Shown: one piece after another, positions 1-12,065 of the stretch
How positions within the stretch are numbered: the first letter of the stretch is position 1
Layout: each line of letters opens with the position of its first letter
Origin: Cliona cf. orientalis
Taxonomy: Eukaryota; Porifera; Demospongiae; Clionaida; Clionaidae
NCBI GenBank assembly: GCA_963930775.1
Contig: OZ005689.1
Coordinates: forward strand, 7,355,569-7,419,568
DNA length: 64,000 nt
Reading direction: 5' to 3'
Notes under the pieces: model-generated
The model's input: the letters and a program-made list of their open reading frames with translations, nothing else
What the model was told of the DNA's origin: nothing
Databases searched by the model: none
Made by a program: the position numbers and the translations under genes

Positions 1-345
1 AAGTGGTGTAAAATCGTGCCATGTAATACTGATGGCTAACAGTAACTGGAGCAGAGATTTACGTGTGACCTTTGACCTCACTTAAAATCCTCCCATAATA
101 ATAACAATGCACATCTATACTCTGCTAAAACTTTAAGTGTGAACTTTGACCTGGTGTAAAATGCTCCCTTGTATATAGCCACTGAATCCAGACTCAGGTA
201 GGTTTTTAAGTGCGTACCGAATCCTCGCTTGCTGTGGGTGTGGCTGAAGTGCACGCACTTGGTGGGTGGGGCTATCCTGCAGCCGCAACAGCTACTTCGC
301 TAACAGAATGGTAGGTGGAGCTCACCACGTGCACGATCTACGAGT
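1..345 (+). repeat. Left arm of the long inverted repeat
   Basis: Starts with GGTGTAAAATCGTGCC (5-20) and has a second related motif near 152 (GGTGTAAAATGCTCCC). It matches the reverse complement of 10060-10402 over nearly its full length, diverging after about 345. The arm probably continues to the left of the window. Confidence 0.85.
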
Positions 346-389
346 TAGAGTTCTTCAGTACATGTGTATACATGTATGTGTATTTCACT

Positions 390-648
390 TTAGGCCACTC
401 CAATATGATTCACTGTTTCCCCTTTCATCAGAAAGCCAGGGGCATGCGGGCGGGCGGTTCATTATTCATTATTCATTATCACTATACGTATTAGAGCGCC
501 AGCAATATTGACGACCCATGCCAAAGCTACTGTTAGACAACGAGATAAGAGCGGGTATACTAATACACTATAATGAATAAAATCTGGAAATTGTGGAAAG
601 GATGCGGGCGGGAAATGGGAAACAACTAATCATATTGGAGTGGCCTTA
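390..648. mobile_element. MITE-like element with ~40-bp TIRs
   Basis: The left end TAGGCCACTCCAATATGATT is repeated in reverse complement at the right end (about 628-648), and similarity continues inward through a GTTTCCC tract and a GCGGGCGGG block. There is no coding capacity. It lies just inside the left arm of the larger element, so it is probably a nested insertion. Confidence 0.7.
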
Positions 649-941
649 GTATGACTGATATATCATTATCAGGTGTGGGAGCTGTGATTGCTGGTGTTGT
701 TGGACTCATGCTAGCTAGTAGTGGCTGTTATTACTGTATACTTCTGATGTAGACATACATGTATACTATAGGAGAAGGAATGATGATGAGGCATGAAGCA
801 TGTCAGCGTATCTCTGCAGTACAGCCTTGTGTTAAGAGTAATAAGGGTAGAATTGATATGATCACCATTGACATAGATATTACAACAAGTATAATACTTA
901 TACAATAATTTTTAGAGTTGATAGTACTAGTAATCATGACT

Positions 942-3900
942 CTAATTTATAATTTCTAAGTCTTCGTCATCAAACGATGCCTCTTCAGTTTGTCCGTCTG
1001 AAGGAAAATAGATGCTATATTTCCCTGTAATAACATTATATGAAGAGACTACACCCTCATACCACTCTTCTTCTCCTTTCTTGCCTTGAAATTTCATTCT
1101 TGCACATTTACCCATAATTTCAGGGTGACCATTAGGAGTGCATTGAATAATCTTGTTATCTATGTTTACCACTTGACGTTTTGGAGCGGTACTTGAAGAT
1201 GGTAGGTTTGCTGCAGCTCGCTTCCTAGAGGATGTTGGAAAGTTTGCGGCACGGTCTGGTGGTCCATACTGACATTCAGGATCAGCTGTAAACTTTAGAC
1301 GCTGATTTTGCTTACTTATAGCATTATTTCTTCTAGCTTCTTCTGATCTTGACCTATACGATAAAGCTACTCCTTCTTGTGCTGTCATGTGCTTCAAGCA
1401 AGCGACTTTATCAACTTTGTAAACTTTGATCATCGCGAGTTTCAGGCATTGTGGTGTATCACTTTTGCAATCCTTGTTTCTACGTTCTACTGCATTGGTA
1501 CTGCTTGGACATCGCTTCCAAATATCATCATCCATCGCTGAAAACGACTTTGATAGCATCTTCAAATGGTTAGCTCTGGCCCACCACTGAGCCCAATGCT
1601 TTGCAGCTGACCAATTACAATTATCATCAATGAATTGGGCATCGTCAGTGCTACAGAGTGTTGGAAGGATATCTACAAGCTGAGCTACAGACCGGACACC
1701 ACAAAGGGTTTCAAAACAAGCAACGATACTTAATGTACTACTTAGTATTTGTATTTGTGAGCAAATCTTTAAGAATATATCCTTTTCTCTTTTTCTATCA
1801 TGCGAAGATAGTACCTTGTCAGCAACACGCTGGCATGATCGCTGCCAGTGAACTTTACATCCCTTAAGTAACTTTTCAGCTGTTCTCTTTCCCACCGCCA
1901 TCTTCAATCCGTTAATTTCAGCATCAGACCAGTCTGTAACTACACCTTGCAAAGTGGATCCCAGTTCAAAGTCTTCATTGCTACTTCTACACTTGTCAAA
2001 CACTTTCTTAAAGGACAATGCATAAGCAGCTGAAGTTTGTGAATCCAATCGCAATCTTGCCACAACCATCCATTCCATGGATATTTTATCAAAAGCCACA
2101 GCGTTGAAGATATAGGGATAATCTTTGCATTCGTCATACGTTATATCACACTGAATGAAATCAGCCTCACTGGCAACTTTGGTCATCAGAGGAGACATTG
2201 TAAAAATATATTTGATCCCTTCATCTATACCAGATGCTATTAAATAGGGCCGTCCATGCTGTCTGTATATAGTAAGCCTACTATCGTCATCCGCGCCTCC
2301 ACGTTGGTTGTCCTCAGTATCAATTGTATCAGCAACTTCTTCAAATTGCATTGGTGACCAGTCACGATCCATTAGTCCATGTTTTTTCTTTGTTTTTCTG
2401 ATCTCTTGAGACACCTTACCTGTGTGACTACTGGCGCTGTCAACTGCAGAAGGAATGAAACCTAAACCTTTCCCACATGCTATATCAGATGGTGTCAGTG
2501 TTGGATTAGCTGCAACTGCATCACTAATTCTTTCTTTAACATGTTGGGTAATTTTACTTGCTGCATGGATTGTATGATTGTGTAAATTCTTTGATGGTGA
2601 TTTTTGGCAACGAACAACCCCACCTATCCAACGTCTGTTATCGTTACTATCCTTTGGATATAAATATACAAACTCAACGGGACAATCAGTTGTTTTCTGT
2701 AGGGGAATGTTATGCTTCGGACAGTTTCTTCTTTCACGAATAGGCACTACATGCTTGCAGCCATCCATGGGACAGTATTTAACTCCTAAGCATGGTGCTG
2801 ACCGGTAGTATAATTCTTCATTCTTATCATTTATTTCAATCTTTATCAAACGGTCCTTATTGAGCTGCCCTTTAGATAGTTGTACATCCTTCCATAAAAA
2901 AATGGGGATCATCACAAGATTGGTGTAGGTTGGATACATTTTCTGCATAACAGAGCTGTTGAAGGGAAGATTTTGGCAATACACCCGGAAATTGATAACT
3001 ACTCTTATTATCTATTTTGATCCAATTTTCTTGCTCCGACATTAACTTTCTCACAATAGTTAAAACAAAGCTACCCTTTCCCACTCGTTTCTTTGTTATG
3101 CTGTGTGATGCTGAATCCTGGGTACATTCAACTCTTGGACCATTATCATTAGGATTTTTTGGTAGCATTACTGGTTCAGATTTACTTATTGCTTCAATAC
3201 CTTTCTGACTGGGATAGTACACTCCATTAACGGCATATAAACCACTACCTTTGATCATTGATTTGAGTTCTAATTGTACATATGAGGCAGCATAACATTG
3301 TTTGATAAATGTCCTCCAAAAATTTATATCTCTGCCCTTGTGATTTCCATATGAAAGACAATTTTTATCGTAAGCACTTGTCCAGGCTATACTAGAGCCT
3401 CTTATCCATTCAGCTATCTTAACCTCACCCTTCCCCCCAACATGGTTCATTGCATCAATCAAAACTTCCAGCTCTTCTTTATAATCCACTTTATCATCAC
3501 CCGTTTGCGAACAACAAACATCACAGCAATCTCCAGTAGCAACTGATTCAGATGTTTGCTCACCAAACAGATCTAAATGCAGCCTTCTACGACATATTCC
3601 AGCCAAGTGGGCATAGACATACTTCCATGACTCTGAAAAACTGGAAAGTATACGCTTGCACCTATCTTGATCGCTTAAATTATTTAAGACCCATGGATTG
3701 GCATGTCCCATGTCAGTTTTATGATACAGTATTGTAGCACATGCTTGAATACCATCTCTACCAGCTCGCCCCAATTCTTGAGCCCAGGAGAGCATGCTCT
3801 CTGGTACTCCATTCCTGATTACATGGCGAATATCAGGTTTGTCTATGCCCATCCCAAATGCTTTTGTTGCTACAATTGTTTGTACCTGACCCAATTTCCA

Positions 3901-5491
3901 CTTCACATATGATTCTTGTCTTGATGGTGCATCCATCTCGCCATAATAGCCAACTGCTTCTACCCCAATTTCTTGTAGAGCACTAACAATTGGCCCAATA
4001 TCTGCAATGAAGTCAGTATAGATGATAGATGAAGTGGAATCAATTATCTCTGCTGCTCGCTTTGCAAAGGAAATCACAGGTGGCGTAGACTTGTTATGTG
4101 GTAACTCTTCCACTTTTAGGGTTACATTGGGCCGATTCATTGAGTTTTTGCTGGTAATAGGATTTCTCAAAAGAAGTTTGATGTCTTCCTCCACGTTTGC
4201 TGTTGCAGTGGCTGTCAGTGCCATAATTGGAATGCTAGGAAAATCTGATTTCAACTTTCTAAGATTACTGAAGGCACTCCTAAAGTCATTCCACTCAGTA
4301 AATAGATGTGCTTCATCTATGGCAATAAGTGATAGCTCATTAGCTTGAATAAGGGAATGTAATCTTGGTTGATTAGCTGGCTTAGTTATCCACTCTGGAG
4401 TGACAAATATCAAATGCTCCCTACTTCCGGGCTTCAATGCATGCACTTCAACTTGTTTATCCAGTTGAGCTGACCCTAATAACACTGATGATATTCCGAT
4501 GCTATTGAGTTTATGCACCTGATCTTGCATTAAACTAATTGTTGGAGTTACAATTATTGCCTTCTTTTTGAGATAAACTGGAATAAACTGAAAACATAAA
4601 CTTTTACCGCTTCCAGTTGGTTGAATCACTAATGTATCTCTCCCTTCCAAAGCAGCTGTGATGATTGTTTTTTGAAACGGTTTAAAGGAGGTGAGAGTAA
4701 ATTTCTCAGCTAAGGTTGCAACTAGTGTGGCATGCTGGAATGAATCTTCAGCTGATGATGAATTGAAAATGTCATCATACTCATCGTCCATACCATATTC
4801 ATCTAGACCAGTTGCACTATCATCTCCCAGAGTATCCTTCTGGGCTAGAACCTGAATGTGTAATAATAATTATTAATTATCATTACTATTCTTAGCAATA
4901 ATAATTATTATGCACAATATCACAATAATATTATTAGCACCTTAGTTTCATGATCTCTTCTTTTTGGATGTTTATGCCATTGTTCATTGCAAGGTGCACA
5001 TCTTGATGACTTACAAGTATTACAGTAAATAGTAGCATGTTCGCCACATGATATACATTCATCTAACAATTCATCATCGGATTCTGTAAGTGAGCATATA
5101 ATAATATTATTGAATAACATTATGGTGGCATTGTATAAGTTTATCATTAGTTTTTAATTAATAATATACCTGTATCAGAGTCTCCATTTCCACCAACACC
5201 TTTTACTGATAGGTGAACACAACAATTATCTTGTAAACCATAGTCCTGTAATTTCTTGTTTGGACGTATGAGTTTAGTTCCATAGGATAACAACTGCATA
5301 TTAGTGGGAACACCAGTCATTTCTTCCACTTTCTCAAATAGGTGCTTTCCTAGGGCTTCTGGATCTGTATTTTCGATGATGCAAGTAACTATCCCTCCAG
5401 ATGGACATTTAACTGTAATAGTCAGAGAACTAGAACTAGGAATAGAATCTGACATTATGTCAGGAATTTCACTGTCACTAGACAATGCCAT
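942..5491 (-). CDS. Ubiquitin-like/B-box/RecQ helicase/MULE-like transposase fusion
   Basis: Exons: 5491-5170, 5083-4941, and 4851-942. Exon 1 (ATG at 5491) encodes a beta-grasp, ubiquitin-like domain (~residues 22-100). Exon 2 gives a B-box-type zinc finger (CxxC...CxxC...CxxC...H). Exon 3 starts a RecQ-type SF2 helicase with Walker A GSGKS, DEAH, TATAT and QELGRAGRDG. It then passes, through a frame change near 2880-2985, into a 600-residue transposase. That part has a WRKY/FLYWCH-like zinc finger ending HNHTIH and acidic residues in QCDITYDE and VTDWSDAE. It also has the MULE-like GCKVHW and STNAVERRNKD motifs and a Tudor-like C-terminus (WYEGVV...Y...G...DDEDLE). Total ~1445-1457 residues. 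The helicase and transposase frames differ by one base. Either a one-base slip in a run of seven T (about 2898-2904) or a ~40-base intron (GTATTG...TATGCAG) would join them. Presumed role: DNA transposition in the nucleus. Domain assignments are by motif only. Confidence 0.8.
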
Positions 5492-7972
5492 CAGCAGTAT
5501 AAAAAGTCCAAGAAAATTCTTTTGACAATGGTTAATGATCCCCTTCCTATATTATTATGAATTGAATATTATGAAAGATCAGTGACAAGAAATTTATTAT
5601 CACAGCATTTTTATACAAGATCAGCATGCATGATAATACAACTATCATACTAAGTCTTACCAGTTTATAGAAAGCTGAGCAGAAAGCTTTATAAATTCAA
5701 TGAAGCTGATCAACCTTAGGAGACTATAGTATATATTATATAGTATAATTAGAACTAAAAACAGGTCACAAAAGTTGCTAAGAACTGACCTTATAAGGAT
5801 TCTGAACGACACATTGATCAGACGAGGGGGAATTAAACCCTGTAGATATCCATCTGAAGGTCAATCATGATGAGAAAGACAATAAACACATGTACAGGTT
5901 TGAATCACTCATGGTATTTAGGGAACGAGCGATGCGAGCCCTCCCGCTTGTAATTTTTAGAAAATCAAGGGGGCAAGCGTCTAGCTGCAGCTTCCCCCCC
6001 ACAACCATGGATTCTATCATGTCCATAGGCTCAATTTGTTGGTTTAGACTGCCCAACTGAACATGTTGCCTGGTTCTGGCTTAGAATGTGATCATGGACA
6101 GGCCATCCCCAAGGCACTATTGCATGCTCAGTATTTATCATCCATCTCAGAAACTCAATCAAGGTGCTCATTAAAGTAATAATAATATAGTCAATAATAT
6201 TAATATTATTGCTGTGCAATCATTGTGGCTATTAGTAAAAATTTACTAACGCATGCACACTGGAACGCCTCCACATAGTCCTCGCGACCATTACCAGATG
6301 TAACGACCCTTACCTTTGTGCTAGTGACTATGATACCACTATTCTGGTATGTACAAGCTGGTCTTTTTCCTTAAATGACTATAATAGTTTATATATTATG
6401 TAGGAAGAGCCCCATTTATGCACACGTATGAAGTTCTAATAGTGGTGAGGTGCTCGGAGCATCCTTTTTCTGAGTAGGTGTCTGGATACAGTGGAACCTC
6501 AGCTCAACGGATACCTGTCAGCCACTGACACCTATGCCATATTTAAACTGGTAAGTTTGAACATCCAGTATCTCCATTCAACCTCCCCCCCCCCCCCCCC
6601 CCCACCCCAGGCTGCGTCTCTGCATTCAAACCCAGTCAACTAGCAGCAGGCATCCCAATCCATGGGTTTGTTTCACCGACACTATAGTGGAGTACGAATG
6701 GGTGGAGCCCCTAATAATTCAACCGATGATGTATGGATACCTTGATGTAAAAGGACAAATCTCTCAGGGTTCCATAGTTGGATTCCACTATCACTGATAG
6801 CTATCTCCCTTTGAAGGGGGGCAGGGCCATAAAAATAATAACTTAACTCTTGTAATTTTTTTGGTTTGTGAATCTGGGGAGTATGGCCCTAATCTCAGTA
6901 TACGTAGCCACACCCTTCAATCTCAAGAGGAAGAGGGTCTGGTGATCATGACCATGCGAACTGCTAATTATTATATGTAGTAATTACATCATAGGTAACT
7001 GCAAACCAATGCCGGACTCTGGGCTGACTGTATGCATGTGTAATGAATTCAAATCTTGAATCCGATTGGATGCGATTGCGACCAAATTCTATCAGCAGAA
7101 CAACTTATTGTCATCAGACCCCTCTTTCCATTGGATTGGGGTGTGGTACACGAGATTAACTGTATGCCCCTAGCCCCTCCTAATTTGAGTATACTACTGC
7201 ACGCAGTGATTTAAAGATCCTAGCTATAATGTATACGTACCCTGACTCAAGATCTCTAACTTTGCTTTTCCATACACCACTCAGCATATAGAGACTATGT
7301 ACAAAAAAATGCTGCACCCATACCTGTTGTGACGCAAATGCAAGCTGCCAAAACTTAGAAAAAAAATTCGACAGAGAAAAAAAGGTGAAAGTGTAGCTAC
7401 AGCAAGATTTGAACCCGTTCCATTCTGTTCCACACACAAGAGCCCAAGCACTTGACCACCACCATTGACACTGCTGGTTGCTGCTGGTAGCTTTTATTTT
7501 ATAGACAAAACCTACACAACCCAGCCCCTCCCACACAAATCCTGCTAACCATTTACAACCCGGTCCCAGACCTCCCAGCCCCTCCCATCCGTACACTCCA
7601 CGTATAGACAACCCTGGAGACTAACCCTGATAACCATTCGCAACCCATCCCCAAACCTCCCAGCCCCTCCCATCCATATTGTCCAGTGATCGCAGCAACG
7701 TACAAACTGGCGTATCGCGATCAGACCAGGATCGCATTTGCGTCATTACAATGCCTCCCTGGCCATATAGGATTCTCCTAGGCCTCATAATGTTGGCTAT
7801 GAAGACTTAACTTTCAGAGTAAAAAATTAATAGCTACTGCAGTTTACTCTGTATCAGGTGTCACTACCAAAGAGGGCTTACAACTAATAAAACTCATGCA
7901 TTAATGTGATTATACCTTGCGTACATCATGAGTGAGGATAGTGGTTTACCACAAGATATAGTATACATTTGA
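5492..7972. other. Spacer without convincing genes
   Basis: AT-rich non-coding DNA upstream of the transposase gene, so it probably includes its promoter. It contains a poly-C run at about 6584-6603 and a fragment at about 6490 resembling the CAGTGGAACCTC termini common in small DNA elements. It also holds a tRNA-like segment near 7390-7475. Open frames here are short and lack recognisable domains. Confidence 0.5.
7390..7475 (-). repeat. tRNA-like (SINE head?) segment
   Basis: On the minus strand an A-box-like stretch (GGTGGTCAAGTGCTTGGG) is followed about 45 bases later by a B-box-like GGGTTCAAATC. A short spacer and then a run of T follow. No clean cloverleaf can be drawn, so a decayed tRNA-derived SINE is likelier than a working tRNA gene. 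Confidence 0.3.
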
Positions 7973-8398
7973 TCAGAGCCACCTACCTGAGATACAATAA
8001 TGCTTGACAATGATGACCCTCTTCTTAGTGAGGGGATTTATCCTCGAGACAACAGCTGTACATACAATCCAAACGAGTATGATAATGGCCCAAGCGATAG
8101 CTCCAAGCAGAAGCAGCATACAAACTCCACCAACCGTCATTGATATCACTGATACTGGATCCAAGAACAGGAGAGACACATGAGTATGACTACTCACTCT
8201 TGAAGTGAGGGAGTGTGGTCCAGTCTCGGCATGTACAGGCTCAGCTATGGTCAATGGTGCCACGATCTTTAGCTTGCAAGGGAGTGCCTCCGGTTGTGAC
8301 TGACAGGTGAGGGTTACTTTCTTCTGCTGACCATCAAGTGGTGCCTGTCCAAGAGTGCTGAAAAGCACTAGCACCAAGAAGGTAGCTCTAGCCAACAT
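7973..8398 (-). CDS. Small signal-peptide/single-TM protein, unknown family
   Basis: ATG at 8398 opens a 141-residue frame. An N-terminal hydrophobic stretch (residues 1-20) ending near LGQAPLDGQQ looks like a signal peptide. A short ectodomain with two Cys follows, then a strong hydrophobic segment (~residues 78-112) and a basic cytosolic end with KKR. A CAG/GTAGGT donor lies at 7987/7986, so it may instead be a first exon; I did not find a downstream partner. It sits inside the inverted-arm interval and could be transposon cargo or a host gene. No family recognised. Confidence 0.45.
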   Translation of the reverse strand: MLARATFLVLVLFSTLGQAPLDGQQKKVTLTCQSQPEALPCKLKIVAPLTIAEPVHAETGPHSLTSRVSSHTHVSLLFLDPVSVISMTVGGVCMLLLLGAIAWAIIILVWIVCTAVVSRINPLTKKRVIIVKHYCISGRWL

Positions 8399-9074
8399 AA
8401 CTTTCAAGCACAGCTGAAAATCTCTGGACTCCCTTCACAAACACTGTAAATCCCTCCAAAACACCTTACAGTTTCCCACCAAAATCCCTCCAAAATATTT
8501 ATTACTGAGCATGTGCATACACTCATGTTAACCACAGCCTTTAGCATCTGTGAGAACACCTTGTATCTTCCCACCAAAATCCCTCCAAAACTGATCCTGA
8601 GCTAGTGAGCATGTGCAGGTATACATCTGAATTAGTAATAATGGTACATGTGCAATACATGTGCATGCAATAAAATTATTGCACACCATATTGATTAGAA
8701 TTAATTACAGTTTAATTGCTATGAGGTCCCCGCTTGCCCTGTTCTATCTAGAGTTCTGCTGGTTCGTGACCAGAGTTAAGTGTTGGTGGAAGCGCCTGTG
8801 TGGTAAGCTAGCTGCCGGACCTCTACCATGCACCGGCCTGGGGGCCCACAGAGATGAGTACTCTGAGATGCCGAGCGGGCCCCCAGACCCCGTGCATCAG
8901 CGGCGCCTCCTAATGCAGAAGGCTTGGGGTCCATATAACCAGGGGGAGTGGCGCCACTTCCCCCACATCCAACATCACCACACAGGGCTAATCATGCCAA
9001 CTATTGTCGGCGGAGGTGACAAAAATAAACAAACAAACAAATAAAAGAACACACGTACACACGCATGCACGGAG

Positions 9075-9124
<50 letters not shown>

Positions 9125-10059
9125 CCATACAACCATACAGGGGGAGGGAGGGTGGGGCAATGAACAATTCTCCGTGCTCCCTCTTCCTGATGCTTCAGCT
9201 GAGTTAAGCTGGTAGCCAAGCCAAGACACCCATGACCTGCAGTCAAGCAGCTTTAAGTACATGTAGGATGGGCTACCTCCTGCCAAACCGGTTGCAACCT
9301 GCTGAGGGCTATGTAGCTATCGATATGGCGCTGTGTTATGGCGCCGAACTTATATTTGGCGGCATGCTGGCCCTTGTGTGCGCAAGTCGTTTGGCGCACC
9401 TGCGTGCGCAGGGCAGGGGACTCCCCGACCAATTAACCTGCTTTAAATGTGGTCATTAAAACCTTATTATATAGGATTTTATAACACAATGTGCTTTGTG
9501 TTATAGTACATTAATTTTGTCCAATTTGATATTGCAATGGCTATAGCTGTCAGTTCATTACTCATTAATTAGCTTGTGCAGACTACAGTTCCATTAACTC
9601 TGCATAACTATTGTGATGATAATAATAATAAATGAAAATAATAATCGTAATAATTATTATGATAATGAATACGTCATATCCATTCAGTTACAGGAGAACC
9701 ACATGATATCCTTGGCAAAGAACACTAGTCTATGTGTCCAGTCATGGTAGGTCTATAACTACAGGAAGCTTTTATAAATTTGAACTCACTCAATTGTACT
9801 CTATTTTTATTTCATAGTATTTACGAATACATACTATAGATATAGCTAAATCACCATTGACTCAAAGAGAATTAGCTATCATATTAAAAACTAAATCTAG
9901 TAGCTACTGCCAGGAATCACTCATGGCTAGTCTTGAATCCAGACCCCTCCTATTTCTACAGCACTCTGGGATGTACTGCACCACCAGCACGCATCACTCA
10001 TGTGTTTGGTAAAATTTATTATAATCATTGTCATCTCCAATTCACATAAATTATGGCCA
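8399..10059. other. Spacer with short duplications and a CA tract
   Basis: Two nearby copies of TTCCCACCAAAATCCCTCC (about 8468 and 8569), each followed by a GAGCATGTGCA stretch, lie just upstream of the small membrane ORF. A GC-rich patch is at 8800-8960, then a CA microsatellite, then AT-rich DNA. No supported gene. Confidence 0.5.
9075..9122. repeat. (CA)n microsatellite
   Basis: About 24 uninterrupted CA units. Confidence 0.95.
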
Positions 10060-10402
10060 GACATGGCTTCGCGAAGAATCGTGCACATGATGAGCCCCAC
10101 CTACCAAGTAGCTGTTGCGGCTGCAGGATAGCCCCACCCACCAAGTGCGTGCACTTCAGCCACACCCACAGCAAGCGAGGATTCGGTACGCACTTAAAAA
10201 CCTACCTGAGTCTGGATTCAGTGGCTATATACAAGGGAGCATTTTACACCAGGTCAAAGTTCACACTTAAAGTTTTAGCAGAGTATAGATGTGCATTGTT
10301 ATTATTATGGGAGGATTTTAAGTGAGGTCAAAGGTCACACGTAAATCTCTGCTCCAGTTACTGTTAGCCATCAGTATTACATGGCACGATTTTACACCAC
10401 TT
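10060..10402 (-). repeat. Right arm of the long inverted repeat
   Basis: Reverse complement of 1-345, including the GGCACGATTTTACACC terminal motif at 10383-10398. Confidence 0.85.
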
Positions 10403-10700
10403 CAGTACCTGTGGTGGCAACTGGTGTAAAATCGTCCCTTATATATAGCAGAGGTAAGGTATATATGGGAGAATTTTACATGAGTAAGCCCCTTAATTTT
10501 GATGTGGTGTAAAATCCTCCCTTATAATATGCTTGATATACGATTAAATACTCAGGATTTTACACTAATTTCGCTGGTGTAAAATCGTCCCTAGAGTTAC
10601 TCTAGGTTTTATTGGTGTAAAATCGTCCCATGAGTTACTCTAGGTTTTGCTGGTGTAAAATCGTCCCATGAGTTACTCTAGGTATAAAACTCTATTTTAC
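10403..10700 (+). repeat. Array of GGTGTAAAATCGTCCC motifs
   Basis: Direct copies or close variants start near 10423, 10506, 10575, 10613 and 10652; inverted variants occur near 10387 and 10485. The last three are spaced 38-39 bases and share an AGTTACTCTAGGTTT spacer, so they form a short tandem repeat. The same motif is in both arms of the large element, suggesting subterminal transposase-binding sites (inference). Confidence 0.75.
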
Positions 10701-10723
10701 ACTAAAATATGTAGGACCATCAC

Positions 10724-11590
10724 GTACCAAATCCAAAGTCTTTGTGATAAACCACGTGTGAGCTAGAGACAAAAATGTTCACCCGTCTGATTTATGCAAC
10801 TACCAGACGTTTGTACCAAATTTCAGACAATTAGTTCCCTCACCGCTAAAAATGATGTGTGAAGTGCCAGATTTGGAAGTTATGACCACCTACCCTTGCT
10901 GTCACTGGCTACCAAATTTTAGCCCACAGTGTTACTTAAATTGAATACGACAAGGCTTTAAGTAGATACTCCTCATGTCATCAATATTCAGACACTTTTT
11001 AAGGAAATCAGGTGCAATTGCAAGACTTGGCTAAGAAATTCAAAATTGGGTAAAAGATCTTCAATTCATTAAATTAAGACAAATACAGCCTAGTTATATG
11101 TTCTATTGATCAATTTGTGATTATCCAAGGGTTGCAAAGGTGATCTTAAAAATTTTATATAATTTTGAATCCTTGAATCAGGAAAAATGGAACAAAAGTG
11201 TCTGAATATTGATAACGTGAGTAGAATCTATTTAAAACCTTGTCACATTCAATTACAGAAACATTGTACACTAAAATTTGGTGGCCAGTGACAGTAAGGG
11301 TAGATAGTCATATGTTCCAAATCTGGCAGTCCACACATCATTTTTAGCGGTTAGGGAACTAATTGTCTGAAATTTGGTACAAACGTCTGGTAGTTGCATA
11401 AATCAGACAGGTGAACATTTTTGTCTCTAGCTCACACATGGTTTATCGCAAAGACTTTGGATTTGGTATGTGATCAGCATTCAACTAGAGCTACCAGTCA
11501 GCGCAAGAATGATGATCATAGCTCTTTCCATTCCTGAGATACAGGTGTCTGATTATATGTGGTGGCTGATATTTGATTGCTGACTCTATA
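10724..11590. mobile_element. Palindromic element, copy A (one end truncated)
   Basis: Two arms of about 270 bases (10724-10995 and about 11200-11480) are inverted copies around a unique centre. The right end reads GGTGGCTGATATTTGATTGC then TGACTCTATA. The same family is found in the other orientation at 23650-25321, where both ends are present. No protein-coding capacity. Confidence 0.85.
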
Positions 11591-11775
11591 TACTTCACGT
11601 CAAGACTATGCTATACAGTACTTTTCTAGAGTAGCATTCATGATAATTATTATATGACATTGTATTAAAATTAATAGTTATACTACAGCTAATAGGTTTT
11701 CTAAGGTGTAGCTATGGGTATTGGGTATTGTATTATAATTGCTCGTGCTTCGACCATTATACCTAAGAAAACCAT

Positions 11776-11961
11776 ACCGTAGCTATAGCCGGAAATATTG
11801 GCGGGCATTAAATTTGGCGGTTGAGCCCCAAATCGCTATTAGAAGAATATTGGCGGATTTAAATTTGGCGGTTTGGTACGGGATCGCCATACGTGTATAT
11901 GCGAGTAGGAAATTTTGGCGGTTGTAACCGCCAAACCGCCAAATTTTCCGGCTATACAGTA
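11776..11961. mobile_element. MITE rich in TTGGCGG motifs
   Basis: The ends ACCGTAGCTATAGCCGGAAA and TTTTCCGGCTATACAGTA are inverted copies with a small indel. The interior carries several AAATTTGGCGG/CCGCCAAATTT repeats. About 186 bases, non-coding. Confidence 0.75.
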
Positions 11962-12065
11962 GTATAATAATAATATTATACAGCTGACTTACATATTAAT
12001 TTTTCATACACCTTAGAAGTCCTAGCTATAGCTGTTTCTCCTTTGAAGTGTGGCTTCGTCATAGT

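Larger units (their letters stand above)
1..10402. mobile_element. Candidate large DNA transposon (>10 kb) with long inverted ends
   Basis: The first ~345 bases recur in reverse complement at 10060-10402, with one short indel near 298. Between the arms sits a helicase-transposase fusion gene on the minus strand, which is what an autonomous element would carry. The left arm begins at the window edge, so the outer end and the target-site duplication cannot be seen. The right arm is followed by an array of GTGTAAAATCGTCCC motifs to about 10700, suggesting that the true termini include this array. Long TIRs with repeated subterminal motifs are known for MULE-type elements. Alternative: two separate non-autonomous copies flank an unrelated interval. 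Size and single-element status are inference. Confidence 0.55.

Noticed and set aside
2558-2808. Plus-strand frames over the transposase gene
   Set aside because: Shadows of the minus-strand transposase, which has clear zinc-finger and DDE motifs.
7390-7475. Functional tRNA gene
   Set aside because: A- and B-box-like stretches are present, but acceptor and anticodon stems do not pair convincingly.
7180-7611. 143-residue minus-strand frame with Gly/Trp-rich start
   Set aside because: Overlaps the tRNA-like segment and oligo-A/T; no domain or splice context.
8975-9286. Frames rich in Cys-Val or His-Thr near 9.1 kb
   Set aside because: Translation of the CA microsatellite.
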